From positions 4,940,001 through 5,004,000 of the forward strand of contig NZ_CP043311.1 of the NCBI RefSeq assembly GCF_008807375.1: 64,000 nucleotides of DNA, read 5' to 3'. The position numbers and the translations under genes are program-made. Below the pieces are notes generated by a model, which was given only the letters and a program-made list of their open reading frames with translations, was not told the DNA's origin and did no database searches. Shown one piece after another: positions 36,199 through 44,342 of the stretch. This stretch comes from Pseudomonas lalkuanensis (GTDB lineage: Bacteria; Pseudomonadota; Gammaproteobacteria; Pseudomonadales; Pseudomonadaceae). Every line of letters starts with the position of its first letter. Position 1 is the stretch's first letter.

Positions 36199-36214
36199 CC
36201 AAGCGTTTGCTTGG
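36199..36214. promoter_or_regulatory. Palindrome in the DUF1302 control region
   Basis: CCAAGCGTTTGCTTGG, 6-base arms with a 4-base centre, lies 187 bases before the DUF1302 start. A further pair of direct TCCGA repeats 13 bases apart (36129 and 36142) lies nearer the gene. These are candidate sites for the LAL regulator or a fatty-acid-responsive repressor. Confidence 0.4.
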
Positions 36215-36225
36215 TTGCTTGCACA

Positions 36226-36261
36226 AAGAAAAGCCCAGGCCGCGCAAGGCGCGGCCTGGGC
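36226..36261 (-). terminator. Rho-independent terminator of the acyl-CoA ligase gene
   Basis: GCCCAGGCCGCG-CCTTG-CGCGGCCTGGGC on the minus strand followed by TTTTCTTTG. The stem has 12 base pairs. It begins 24 bases after the stop. Confidence 0.85.
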
Positions 36262-36285
36262 CGGGGTGAAGCGAAGCGGGCCGGG

Positions 36286-37968
36286 TCAGAGAGCGGAGAG
36301 GAATGTGCTGCCTGTCGCCTGCCATTGGGCGATGTCGACACGAATTCGTTTCTTGTCCAGCTTGCCCACGCTGGTCTTGGGAATTTCAGTAACAAGCGCG
36401 ATCTGGCTGGGAATTGCCCACTTATTGATGTGACCTTGCTCAACGAAGGGCTTGAGGTGCTCTTTCAGTGCCTTGGCATCCAGGGCCTGGTTGTCACGAA
36501 CCACCACCAGGGCGAAGGGACGCTCGCCCCACTGCGGATCGGGCACGCCGACCACGGCCACTTCCCGCACCGCCGGGTGACGGCTGATGAGGTCTTCCAG
36601 TTCCAGCGAGGAGATCCACTCGCCGCCGGTCTTGATCACGTCCTTGATGCGGTCGCGGATATCGATGAAGCCCATGCCATCCAGCGTGGCCACGTCCCCT
36701 GTGTGCAGCCAGCCGTGCTCCCAGAGCTCCTCGCTCTTCTGCGCTTCATTGAAATAGCCGTAGGTCAGCCAGGGCGCACGCAGCACCAGTTCGCCCTGGG
36801 ATTCGCCGTCCACCGGCTGGAACCGGCCGTCGCCATCCATGATGGCCGCCTCCACCAGCGGTACCGGCACGCCAGCCTTGATGCGGTAGGTGATGCGCTC
36901 ATCCTCGCTACCGGCCAGCAGTTCTTCGTTGAGATGCGCCACCGAGATCAGCGGGCAGGTCTCGGACATGCCGTAGGCGGCGGTGAGCTGGATGCCACGG
37001 GACTTGGCGGTTTCGTACAGGCTGCGATTCAGCGCACTGCCGCCGATGATCATCTTCAGGCCGCCGAAATCATGGCCCTGAGCGGTGGGCGCGTTCATCA
37101 CCATTTGCAGGATGGTGGGCACGCAGTGGGAGAAGGTGACCTTTTCCTCGCGGATCAGCTTGCAGAGCATGTCCGGTTCGTAGCGGCCGGGGTAGACCTG
37201 CTTCACCCCAAGCATGGTGGCCACGTAGGGCACGCCCCAGGCGTGGACGTGGAACATCGGGGTGATGGGCATGTAGACGTCGTCGGTCCCCATCAGCCGG
37301 ATGCTGTCCAGCGCGCCGATGGTGGACGCCATGGACAGGGTGTGCAGCACCAGTTGGCGATGGGTGAAGTAGACGCCCTTGGGATTGCCGGTGGTGCCGG
37401 TGGTGTAGAAGGTGGTGGCCACCGAGTTTTCATCGAAATCGGGGAAGTCGTACTTCGGGCTGGCAGCGGCCAGCAGCGTCTCATACTCGCCCACCAGGTT
37501 CGGCAGATCGGCATCGTGGTCGGTGCCGTCGGTGAGCAGCAGGGTCTTTTCCACCGTGGTCAGCTGGCTGCCGATGGCCTTGAAGATCGGCAGGAACTCG
37601 CTGTTGACCAGCACGAAGCGGTCGTCGGCGTGGTTCATGGTGTAGAGGATCTGGTCCGGCGAAAGGCGGATGTTGATGGTGTGCAGCACGGCGCCGATCA
37701 TCGGGATGGCGAACATGCACTCCAGGTAGCGATGGCTGTCCCAATCCATCACGGCAACGGTATCGCCGGCCTTCACCCCGGCCTCGGTGAGCACGTTGGC
37801 CAGGCGCGCAACGCGTTCATTGAAGGCGGCGTAGCTGTAGCGGATACGGTCGCGGTAGACGATCTCGCGGGTCTTTTCGTAGCGGCTGCCGGACATCAGC
37901 AGGCGCTTGATCAGCAGCGGGTAGACGTAGGCGTTGTCGGCGGGCTTGATGACGCGGGTCTGAAGCAT
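36286..37968 (-). CDS. Medium/long-chain fatty acyl-CoA ligase (AlkK-like)
   Basis: 560 residues from the ATG at 37968 (AGGTG site). An AMP-forming ligase that activates fatty acids to acyl-CoA. Motifs: phosphate loop [11 protein letters not shown] (about residues 186-196), [27 protein letters not shown] and the C-terminal lysine in [11 protein letters not shown]. The sequence resembles AlkK-type medium-chain ligases ([21 protein letters not shown]). It lies upstream of the DUF1302-DUF1329 operon, the LAL regulator and near a thiolase, so a role in breaking down a fatty or branched acid is likely. Confidence 0.92.
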   Translation of the reverse strand: MLQTRVIKPADNAYVYPLLIKRLLMSGSRYEKTREIVYRDRIRYSYAAFNERVARLANVLTEAGVKAGDTVAVMDWDSHRYLECMFAIPMIGAVLHTINIRLSPDQILYTMNHADDRFVLVNSEFLPIFKAIGSQLTTVEKTLLLTDGTDHDADLPNLVGEYETLLAAASPKYDFPDFDENSVATTFYTTGTTGNPKGVYFTHRQLVLHTLSMASTIGALDSIRLMGTDDVYMPITPMFHVHAWGVPYVATMLGVKQVYPGRYEPDMLCKLIREEKVTFSHCVPTILQMVMNAPTAQGHDFGGLKMIIGGSALNRSLYETAKSRGIQLTAAYGMSETCPLISVAHLNEELLAGSEDERITYRIKAGVPVPLVEAAIMDGDGRFQPVDGESQGELVLRAPWLTYGYFNEAQKSEELWEHGWLHTGDVATLDGMGFIDIRDRIKDVIKTGGEWISSLELEDLISRHPAVREVAVVGVPDPQWGERPFALVVVRDNQALDAKALKEHLKPFVEQGHINKWAIPSQIALVTEIPKTSVGKLDKKRIRVDIAQWQATGSTFLSAL

Positions 37969-38147
37969 GAGGCGCACCTGGTGAGGTTGGAGGACTTTTT
38001 GTTGTTCCCGACTTTAGGCCCCCAGGTCCAGGCGCAAATCAGTCAAAAGAGTGATTTGATGGGTGACTCTTTTTAGCATTCCGGTCACGAGATAGAATCC
38101 GGGACCCCGGCCGGTCGCGGCCCGTTATCCACAGAGGTAGGTTCGAG

Positions 38148-39323
38148 ATGTCCGATATCGTTATCGTCAGTGGCGCCCGTACACCCATGGGCGGCTTCCA
38201 GGGCAGCCTGTCCGGCGTTTCCGCCGTGGACCTTGGAGCGCTGGCCATACGCGAGGCCGTCAACCGCGCCGGCATCCAGCCGGCCGATGTGCAGGAAGTG
38301 ATCATGGGCAACGTCCTGCCCGCCGGCCTCAAGCAGGGCCCTGCCCGCCAGGCGGCGCTGAACGCCGGCCTGCCCGCCGCCACCGGCTGCACCACCATCA
38401 ACAAGCTCTGCGGGTCGGGCATGAAGGCGGTGATGCTGGCCCACGACCTGCTCAAGGCCGGCAGCAACTCGGTGATGGTGGCTGGCGGCATGGAAAGCAT
38501 GTCCAACGCCCCCTACGTGCTGGAAAAGGCCCGCACCGGCCTGCGCATGGGCCACGGCGAGATCAAGGACCACATGTTCCTCGACGGCCTGGAAGATGCC
38601 CGCACCGGCCGCCTGATGGGCTCCTTCGCCCAGGAAACCGCCGACAAGTACGGCGTTTCCCGTGAAGAGATGGACGCTTACGCCATCGAATCCCTCAAGC
38701 GCGCCCAGGCTGCCATCGCCGATGGCTCGCTGACCGCCGAAATCGTTCCGGTCACCGTAACCACCCGTAAGGGTGAGGTGGTAGTGAAGGACGACGAGCA
38801 GCCGCTGACCGCCAACCTGGACAAGATCCCGGGCCTGAAGCCCGCCTTCCGCAAGGACGGCACCATCACCGCGGCCAACGCCAGCTCCATTTCCGATGGC
38901 GCCAGCGCGCTGGTCCTGATGACTGCCGAAGAAGCCCAACGCCGTGGCCTCAAGCCCCTGGCGAAGATCGTCGGCCACGCCACCCAGAGCCAGGACCCGA
39001 GCGAATTCACCCTGGCCCCCATCGGCGCCATGACCAACCTGTTCAAGAAGACCGGCTGGAACAAGGACGACGTGGACCTGTTCGAGATCAACGAAGCCTT
39101 CGCCATGGTGACCATGCTGGCCATGCGCGAACACGGCCTGGACCACGCCAGGGTCAACGTCTACGGCGGCGCCTGTGCCCAGGGCCACCCGGTGGGCTCC
39201 ACCGGCTCGCGCATCATCATCACCCTGATCAACGCCCTGCGTAACAAGGGCGGCAAGCGAGGCATCGCCTCGCTGTGCATCGGCGGCGGCGAGGCGACCG
39301 CGGTGGCGATCGAGCTGCTGTAA
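38148..39323 (+). CDS. Acetyl-CoA acetyltransferase (thiolase)
   Basis: 391 residues. A thiolase II enzyme condensing or cleaving acetoacetyl-CoA. The nucleophile is in NKLCGSGMKA (Cys88), the histidine in GHPVGSTGSR (about residue 349) and the second cysteine in CIGGGEATA (about 379). All catalytic residues are present. The call is AtoB/PhaA-like; a degradative or synthetic role cannot be separated by sequence. Divergent from the acyl-CoA ligase, which suggests a shared pathway. Confidence 0.93.
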   Translation: MSDIVIVSGARTPMGGFQGSLSGVSAVDLGALAIREAVNRAGIQPADVQEVIMGNVLPAGLKQGPARQAALNAGLPAATGCTTINKLCGSGMKAVMLAHDLLKAGSNSVMVAGGMESMSNAPYVLEKARTGLRMGHGEIKDHMFLDGLEDARTGRLMGSFAQETADKYGVSREEMDAYAIESLKRAQAAIADGSLTAEIVPVTVTTRKGEVVVKDDEQPLTANLDKIPGLKPAFRKDGTITAANASSISDGASALVLMTAEEAQRRGLKPLAKIVGHATQSQDPSEFTLAPIGAMTNLFKKTGWNKDDVDLFEINEAFAMVTMLAMREHGLDHARVNVYGGACAQGHPVGSTGSRIIITLINALRNKGGKRGIASLCIGGGEATAVAIELL

Positions 39324-39340
39324 GGGCTGTTGCTGGAACA

Positions 39341-39370
39341 AAAAAAGCGCGGTCGATACCGCGCCTTTTT
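39341..39370 (+). terminator. Rho-independent terminator of the thiolase gene
   Basis: GCGCGGT-CGAT-ACCGCGC preceded by AAAAAA and followed by CTTTTT. Begins 18 bases after the stop. Confidence 0.85.
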
Positions 39371-39382
39371 CATGGGCAAGAC

Positions 39383-39409
39383 GTAGGGTGGGCTTCCGCC
39401 CCACCCTAC
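39383..39409. repeat. GTAGGGTG-type hairpin repeat between convergent genes
   Basis: GTAGGGTGGG and CCCACCCTAC are perfect 10-base arms around 7 bases. Same family of ends as the elements at 27107 and 63525. Confidence 0.7.
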
Positions 39410-39413
39410 ACAT

Positions 39414-40598
39414 CTATGCGGCCACCACCTTCGCCTCATGCGCCGGCGTTTTCGGAAACACCAACGCCGCCCCGAAGGTCAGCACGGCAAAGCCCGTCAT
39501 GACCAGGTACAGACCAGTCAGACCCTGCCGCGGTTCGATGAACGCGATCATCGGGATCGCCGCCGCGCTAGCCCCGAAGGAAACGAAGTAGCGCAGCGCG
39601 AACACCCGCGCCTGCCACTGCGGCGCGACGAAATTGGCCACCATCGAATCGTTCACCGTCACCTGGCCGAACACCGCGAACATGAATGCCGCGCCCAGCA
39701 GGATCACCACCCAGCCGTCAGCCCAGGCCATCGCCAGCAGCAGCGGCGCCTGGCAGAAGGTCAGCAGCACGAAGGGCAGCTTCAGGCTGACCCGGTCGAT
39801 CACCCGGCCGATCAGCAACTGCGCGATGGCGCCGAAGGCATAGGCCAGGCTGACCACTACGCCGAGGGTTTCCGGAGCGGCGAAGAGATCATGCAGACGC
39901 TCCTGGAACAGCTTGGGATAGGTCACGGTGGAGGCGTTGAACACCACGCCACCGGTGGCGGTGACCAGGGCCAGCACACCGAAGACCAGCGGCATCGACA
40001 CGCGCATGCCGCTCCCGATGCGCTTGGCCCCGGCGGCCAGGGCCGGTGGAGTTTCGTCCTTCACGCACCAGGCGAACCAGAACCCCAGCAACAGGGCCAC
40101 GACGCCCGGCAGGATGAACGCGGCGCGCCAGCCGAAACGCGCAGTGAGAAAACCAGTGAGCAAGGCGGCGAAGGCGACGCCCAGGTTGCCCCACATGCCG
40201 TTGATGCCGATTTCCCGCCCACGGTTCTCGGCGTGGGCCACCAGCATGGCGGTACCAACGGGGTGGTAGATGGCGGCGAACACGCCTACCAGGGTCAGGC
40301 CCGCCACGAGCGCCGGCACCGACGTGCAGAGGCCGGTGAAGATGGCCGCGGCGCCGATGCCGACAAAGAACAGCAGCAGCATCTGCCGCCGGCTCCAGCG
40401 ATCTCCCAGCCAGCCGGCCGGCAGGGAACAGGCGCCGAAGGCGATGAAGCCCCCCAGCGACAAGCCAATCAGCTCGCCGTAGGACAGGCCGAAATCGCGG
40501 CCCATGCCGAGCACGGCGGCCGGGAAGATCAACATGAACATGTGGTCGATCACATGGGCGGCGTTGATGAAGCGGATGACGGTTCCAGGTCGATTCAT
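39414..40598 (-). CDS. MFS transporter
   Basis: 394 residues, twelve predicted hydrophobic helices. The MFS signature GWLGDRWSRRQMLLLFF lies between helices 2 and 3 (about residues 62-78), and the second-half equivalent LIGRVIDRVSLKLPF lies near residue 262. No substrate-specific motif is recognised. It is divergent from an AraC regulator (113 bases between the starts), which may control it. Confidence 0.88.
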   Translation of the reverse strand: MNRPGTVIRFINAAHVIDHMFMLIFPAAVLGMGRDFGLSYGELIGLSLGGFIAFGACSLPAGWLGDRWSRRQMLLLFFVGIGAAAIFTGLCTSVPALVAGLTLVGVFAAIYHPVGTAMLVAHAENRGREIGINGMWGNLGVAFAALLTGFLTARFGWRAAFILPGVVALLLGFWFAWCVKDETPPALAAGAKRIGSGMRVSMPLVFGVLALVTATGGVVFNASTVTYPKLFQERLHDLFAAPETLGVVVSLAYAFGAIAQLLIGRVIDRVSLKLPFVLLTFCQAPLLLAMAWADGWVVILLGAAFMFAVFGQVTVNDSMVANFVAPQWQARVFALRYFVSFGASAAAIPMIAFIEPRQGLTGLYLVMTGFAVLTFGAALVFPKTPAHEAKVVAA

Positions 40599-40711
40599 GG
40601 CGGCGTTGTTCTGGTTGTTGGAAGTGCCATGCTAGGTTGTCCAGAAAGACCCAACCTGCCATAGAAGTCATCGAAACGGACATGCTGATCAGACTCCACC
40701 AGCAAGGACGC

Positions 40712-41497
40712 ATGAGCGCAGTCGCCCGCGACTATGAGGACGGCGCCCATGTCGAGCGCCATCTCCACGAGGAAGCGCAGTTCCTCTATGCCGCGCGCGG
40801 CCTGATGCGCCTGGTCACTGCGGCCGGCGCCTGGGTGATCCCGCCGACCCAGGCGGTGTGGATTCCGCCAGGGGTGGAGCACCAGATTTTCATGTCCGGA
40901 CAGGTCGAGATGCGCACCCTGTTCATCGCTGCAGAAGTCGCCCCCGCGACGCTGGACGAGTGCTGCGTGCTGGCCGTCTCGCCGCTGCTGCGCGAACTGA
41001 TCCTGCGGGCGATTCAGCTGGAGGATCCGGACGCCGTGGAACACCGGGCCCTGGTGCAGCGGCTGATCCTCCTTGAAATTGCCGCCCTGGAACGCATGCC
41101 CCTGCACCTGCCATTGCCGGAGGACCGACGTCTGCGAGCCATCTGCCTGGCGCTGCTACAGGCTCCGGAACAGGACCGCACGCTGGAAGACTGGGGGCTG
41201 GAAGTCGGCGCCAGCAGCCGCACCCTGGCCCGGCTGTTCGCCCGCGATCTCGGCATGAGCTTCAACGACTGGCGCCAGCAACTGCGGCTCACCGAGGCAC
41301 TGCCCCGCCTATTGTCAGGGCAGAGCGTGCAGAAAGTGGCCGTCGATCTGGGTTACGGCAGCGGCCGCGCCTTCAGCGCCATGTTCCGGCGCCTGCTGGG
41401 GAAGAACCCGAAGGAGTACGTGGCCAGCCTGGGTCAGCTGGCCACACTTGAAAAGGACGTTTCAGGAGCCTGTGGGAGCGAATTCATTCGCGAATGA
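40712..41497 (+). CDS. AraC family regulator with cupin N domain; C terminus formed by a REP element
   Basis: 261 residues from the ATG at 40712, chosen for its AAGGA site and fit to the cupin start (ARDYEDGAHVERHLHEEAQFLYAARGLM); an ATG at 40682 and a TTG at 40637 are alternatives. The C-terminal helix-turn-helix pair is complete (LEVGASSRTLARLFARDLGMSFNDW and VQKVAVDLGYGSGRAFSAMFRRLLG). The last eight residues, CGSEFIRE, and the stop codon are read from a REP element (41469-41512). Divergent from the MFS gene and probably its regulator. Confidence 0.83.
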   Translation: MSAVARDYEDGAHVERHLHEEAQFLYAARGLMRLVTAAGAWVIPPTQAVWIPPGVEHQIFMSGQVEMRTLFIAAEVAPATLDECCVLAVSPLLRELILRAIQLEDPDAVEHRALVQRLILLEIAALERMPLHLPLPEDRRLRAICLALLQAPEQDRTLEDWGLEVGASSRTLARLFARDLGMSFNDWRQQLRLTEALPRLLSGQSVQKVAVDLGYGSGRAFSAMFRRLLGKNPKEYVASLGQLATLEKDVSGACGSEFIRE

Positions 41498-41512
41498 ATG
41501 CGCTCCCACAGG
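41469..41512. repeat. REP palindrome overlapping the AraC gene end
   Basis: A 44-base near-perfect palindrome: CCTGTGGGAGCGAATTCATT on the left, with a mirrored right half to 41512; one mismatched pair. It supplies the last codons of the AraC gene and sits 17 bases before the end of the convergent LysE gene. Confidence 0.85.
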
Positions 41513-41529
41513 AGAGAGCTTCAACCCGA

Positions 41530-42159
41530 TTATTTCAGCTCGGTAAAAGCCAGCTTCACCCCCAGCCCCACCAGGACCGCGCCCATCAGCCGGTCGAACC
41601 AGTGCCCCATGCGGGCGAAGCCGGCACGTACCCGGCGCTGGCTGAACAGCATCGCCACCAGGCTGAACCAGGCGGCGGTGGCGAAGGCCAGGTAGACGCC
41701 GTAGCCGGCCTGGATCGCCAGCGGCGTGTGCGGGTTGATGACCACGGTGAACAGCGACAGGAAGAACAAGGTCGCCTTGGGATTCAGGCCGTTGGTGACG
41801 AAACCGGTGACGAAGGCCCCGCGCGGGCTGCGCTCGCCGGCCATGAGGGCGGCCTCGGCGGCAACCGGGTCGGCGGGCTGGGCGCGCAGGGCCTTGATGC
41901 CGATGTACAGGAGGTAGGCAGCCGCGGCCCACTTCAGCGCGTTGAACAGCATGATCGACTGGGACACGATCAGGCCGATGCCCAGCAGCGAATAGGCCAC
42001 ATGCACGAAGATGCCGGTGCCTACCCCCAGCGCGGTCCAGGTACCGGCGCGGCGCCCGTGGGCCACGCTCTCGCGCACCACAATGGCGAAGTCGGGTCCG
42101 GGGCTGGCCACAGCCAGCAGGTGGATCAGGGCGACGGTGAGGAATTCCGTCCAGTACAT
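41530..42159 (-). CDS. LysE family amino acid exporter
   Basis: 209 residues from the ATG at 42159 with a GGAGG site; the frame is open far upstream, but nothing there is conserved. Inner-membrane exporter of the LysE/RhtB family. Motifs: LLAVASPGPDFAIVVRESVAHGRRAGTWTALG, then KATLFFLSLFTVVI. Six hydrophobic segments are expected and about five to six are visible. The exported amino acid is unknown. It is divergent from hprA. Confidence 0.9.
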   Translation of the reverse strand: MYWTEFLTVALIHLLAVASPGPDFAIVVRESVAHGRRAGTWTALGVGTGIFVHVAYSLLGIGLIVSQSIMLFNALKWAAAAYLLYIGIKALRAQPADPVAAEAALMAGERSPRGAFVTGFVTNGLNPKATLFFLSLFTVVINPHTPLAIQAGYGVYLAFATAAWFSLVAMLFSQRRVRAGFARMGHWFDRLMGAVLVGLGVKLAFTELK

Positions 42160-42240
42160 GCGACCTCCGATGGATGCAACAAGCTTTGGTAGGCTGGCAA
42201 CCTTACGCCTTCCCACGCCCCCGAAAAAGGTACAGCCCGC

Positions 42241-43203
42241 ATGAACAGCAGTCGCGCCGTCTTCCTCGATCACGCTTCCCTCGACCTCGGCGACCTCGAC
42301 CTGGCTCCCCTGCGGCAGGCCTTCGGCCAACTGGACCTGCACGCGCAGACCGCTGCCGACGAAGTCGCCGAACGCTTGCGCGGCGCCCAGGTGGCGATCA
42401 GCAACAAGGTCCGCATCGACGCCAGCGCCATGGCCGCCAGCCCGGACCTCCAACTGATCCTGGTGGCCGCTACCGGCGCCAACAACATCGACCTCGAAGC
42501 GGCCCGCGCCCATGGCATCACCGTCTGCAACTGCCAGGCCTACGGCACGCCGTCGGTGGCCCAGCACACCCTCGCGCTGTTGCTCGCCCTGGCCACCAGC
42601 CTGCCGGACTATCAGGCGGCCGTACGCGCCGGCCGCTGGCAACAGGCCAGCCAGTTCTGCCTGCTGGACTTCCCCATCTTCGAACTGGAAGGCAAGACCC
42701 TCGGTCTGCTCGGTCACGGTGAACTGGGCGGAGCGGTGGCACGGCTGGCGGAAGCCTTCGGCATGCGCGTACTGCTGGGCCAGTTGCCGGGACGCCCGCC
42801 CCGCGCCGACCGCCTGCCGCTGCATGAACTGCTGCCGCAAGTGGATGCGCTGACCCTGCACTGCCCGCTCAATGAACAGACCCGCGACATGATCGGCGCC
42901 GCCGAACTCGCCCTGATGAAACCTGGCGCCCTGCTGGTCAACACCGCCCGTGGCGGCCTGGTGAACGAAGAGGCCCTGGCCGCTGCCCTGCGCAGTGGCC
43001 ACCTGGGGGGCGCCGCCACCGACGTGCTGACCCAGGAACCGCCGCGCGATGGCAACCCGCTGCTGGCCGCCGATATCCCGCGTCTGATCGTTACCCCCCA
43101 CAGCGCCTGGGGTAGCCGTGAGGCGCGGCAACGCATCGTCCTGCAGCTTGCCGAGAACGCCACGGCCTGGTTCAAGGAATCGCCCGTCAGAGTCATCGGA
43201 TAA
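42241..43203 (+). CDS. hprA: D-2-hydroxyacid dehydrogenase, glycerate dehydrogenase type
   Basis: 320 residues. Reduces hydroxypyruvate or glyoxylate with NAD(P)H. The cofactor motif LGLLGHGELGGAVARLAEAFG is at about residues 158-178; the second glycine of the loop is His (GHGELG), as in hydroxypyruvate reductases of this group. Catalytic arginine is in NTARGGLVNEEAL, glutamate in QEPPRDGNPL and histidine in TPHSAWGS. Neighbours rsmC and lysP are the same as in P. aeruginosa PA4626-PA4628. Confidence 0.9.
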   Translation: MNSSRAVFLDHASLDLGDLDLAPLRQAFGQLDLHAQTAADEVAERLRGAQVAISNKVRIDASAMAASPDLQLILVAATGANNIDLEAARAHGITVCNCQAYGTPSVAQHTLALLLALATSLPDYQAAVRAGRWQQASQFCLLDFPIFELEGKTLGLLGHGELGGAVARLAEAFGMRVLLGQLPGRPPRADRLPLHELLPQVDALTLHCPLNEQTRDMIGAAELALMKPGALLVNTARGGLVNEEALAAALRSGHLGGAATDVLTQEPPRDGNPLLAADIPRLIVTPHSAWGSREARQRIVLQLAENATAWFKESPVRVIG

Positions 43204-43210
43204 TTCCCAC

Positions 43211-43248
43211 AAGACCCTGATAAAATTCGCTGCTTTTATCAGGATCTT
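43211..43248 (+). promoter_or_regulatory. Stem-loop covering the rsmC ribosome binding site
   Basis: AAGACCCTGATAAAA (43211-43225) and TTTTATCAGGATCTT (43234-43248) pair over 14 of 15 positions with an 8-base loop. The only likely ribosome site of rsmC, AGGA at 43241-43244, lies within the right arm; the ATG is at 43255. It could lower rsmC translation or end hprA transcripts, although no T-run follows. Confidence 0.65.
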
Positions 43249-43254
43249 CTTCAG

Positions 43255-44253
43255 ATGGACCCACGCAGCGAAGTCCTGCTTCGACAGGCCGAACTGTTCC
43301 AACGCCCGCTGTTGCTGGCCGGGCTGCCGGCGGACGACCTGCTCGGCGCCCTGCCCCAGGCCAGCGGCTGGAGCTGGCACGCCGGCGACCAGGCCACCCT
43401 GGAAAGCCGCTTCGCCGGGCGCAGCCAGTTCGGCACCACGCCGCCGGAGCATGCCTTCGAGGCCGCCGTGCTGTTCCTCCCCAAGTCACGTGAACTGACC
43501 GACTACCTGCTGGCCGCCCTCGCCGCCCGTCTGCCCGGCGGCGAGCTGTTCCTCGTCGGCGAGAAGCGCGGCGGCATCGAGCGTGCCGCCAAACAGCTGG
43601 CCGCTTTCGGCAAGCCGCGCAAGCTGGATAGCGCCCGCCACTGCCAGCTCTGGCAAGTGACCGTCGAGCAGTCCCCCGCAATTCCCGACCTGGAAGCCCT
43701 GGCCCAGCGCTACCGCCTGGACCTGGCCGACGGCCCGCTGGAAGTAGTCAGCCTGCCCGGCGTGTTCAGCCACGGCCGCCTGGATCGCGGCAGCGCCCTG
43801 CTCCTTGCGCAACTGGACGGATTGCCCAGCGGCCACCTGCTGGACTTCGGCTGCGGCGCCGGGGTGCTCGGCGCAGTGCTCAAGCGGCGTTATCCACAGA
43901 ACCGGTTGAGCCTGCTGGACGTGGATGCCTTCGCCGTTGCCAGCAGCCGCCTGACCCTGGCCGCCAACGGCCTTGAGGGCGAGGTGATCGCCGCCGACGG
44001 TATTCACGGTGCCCCCGAGGAGCTGGCCGCCATCGTCAGCAATCCCCCCTTCCACCAGGGCGTGCACACCGACTACCAGGCCAGCGAGGACCTGCTGCGC
44101 GAGGCGCGGAATCACCTGCTGCCCGGTGGCGAGCTGCGCATCGTGGCCAACAGCTTCCTCAAATACCCGCCGCTAATCGAGTACCATCTCGGCCCCTGCC
44201 AGACCCTCGCCGAGGGAGACGGCTTCCGCATCTACCGCGCCCGCCGGGGCTGA
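43255..44253 (+). CDS. rsmC: 16S rRNA (guanine-1207-N2)-methyltransferase RsmC
   Basis: 332 residues. Methylates G1207 of 16S rRNA in the 30S subunit with S-adenosylmethionine. Two methyltransferase-like halves, as in the family: a degenerate N-terminal one (to about residue 160) and the active C-terminal one with [21 protein letters not shown] (about 198-218), [12 protein letters not shown] and the catalytic NPPFHQG (about 264-270). Starts 51 bases after hprA, behind a strong stem-loop. Confidence 0.93.
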   Translation: MDPRSEVLLRQAELFQRPLLLAGLPADDLLGALPQASGWSWHAGDQATLESRFAGRSQFGTTPPEHAFEAAVLFLPKSRELTDYLLAALAARLPGGELFLVGEKRGGIERAAKQLAAFGKPRKLDSARHCQLWQVTVEQSPAIPDLEALAQRYRLDLADGPLEVVSLPGVFSHGRLDRGSALLLAQLDGLPSGHLLDFGCGAGVLGAVLKRRYPQNRLSLLDVDAFAVASSRLTLAANGLEGEVIAADGIHGAPEELAAIVSNPPFHQGVHTDYQASEDLLREARNHLLPGGELRIVANSFLKYPPLIEYHLGPCQTLAEGDGFRIYRARRG

Positions 44254-44342
44254 CCTGGCGGGCCCTGGCCCTTTATCCATACTCAAGCGGCGTCAAAGGC
44301 CGCCGTTCCCCGGTTGCGGCCGGGGGCGACCTGGAGTTTTTC

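Noticed and set aside
41530..43452. Minus-strand frame of 640 codons covering hprA and part of rsmC
   Set aside because: Only the last 209 codons are conserved (LysE family) and the start at 42159 has a GGAGG site; the rest is antisense to hprA.
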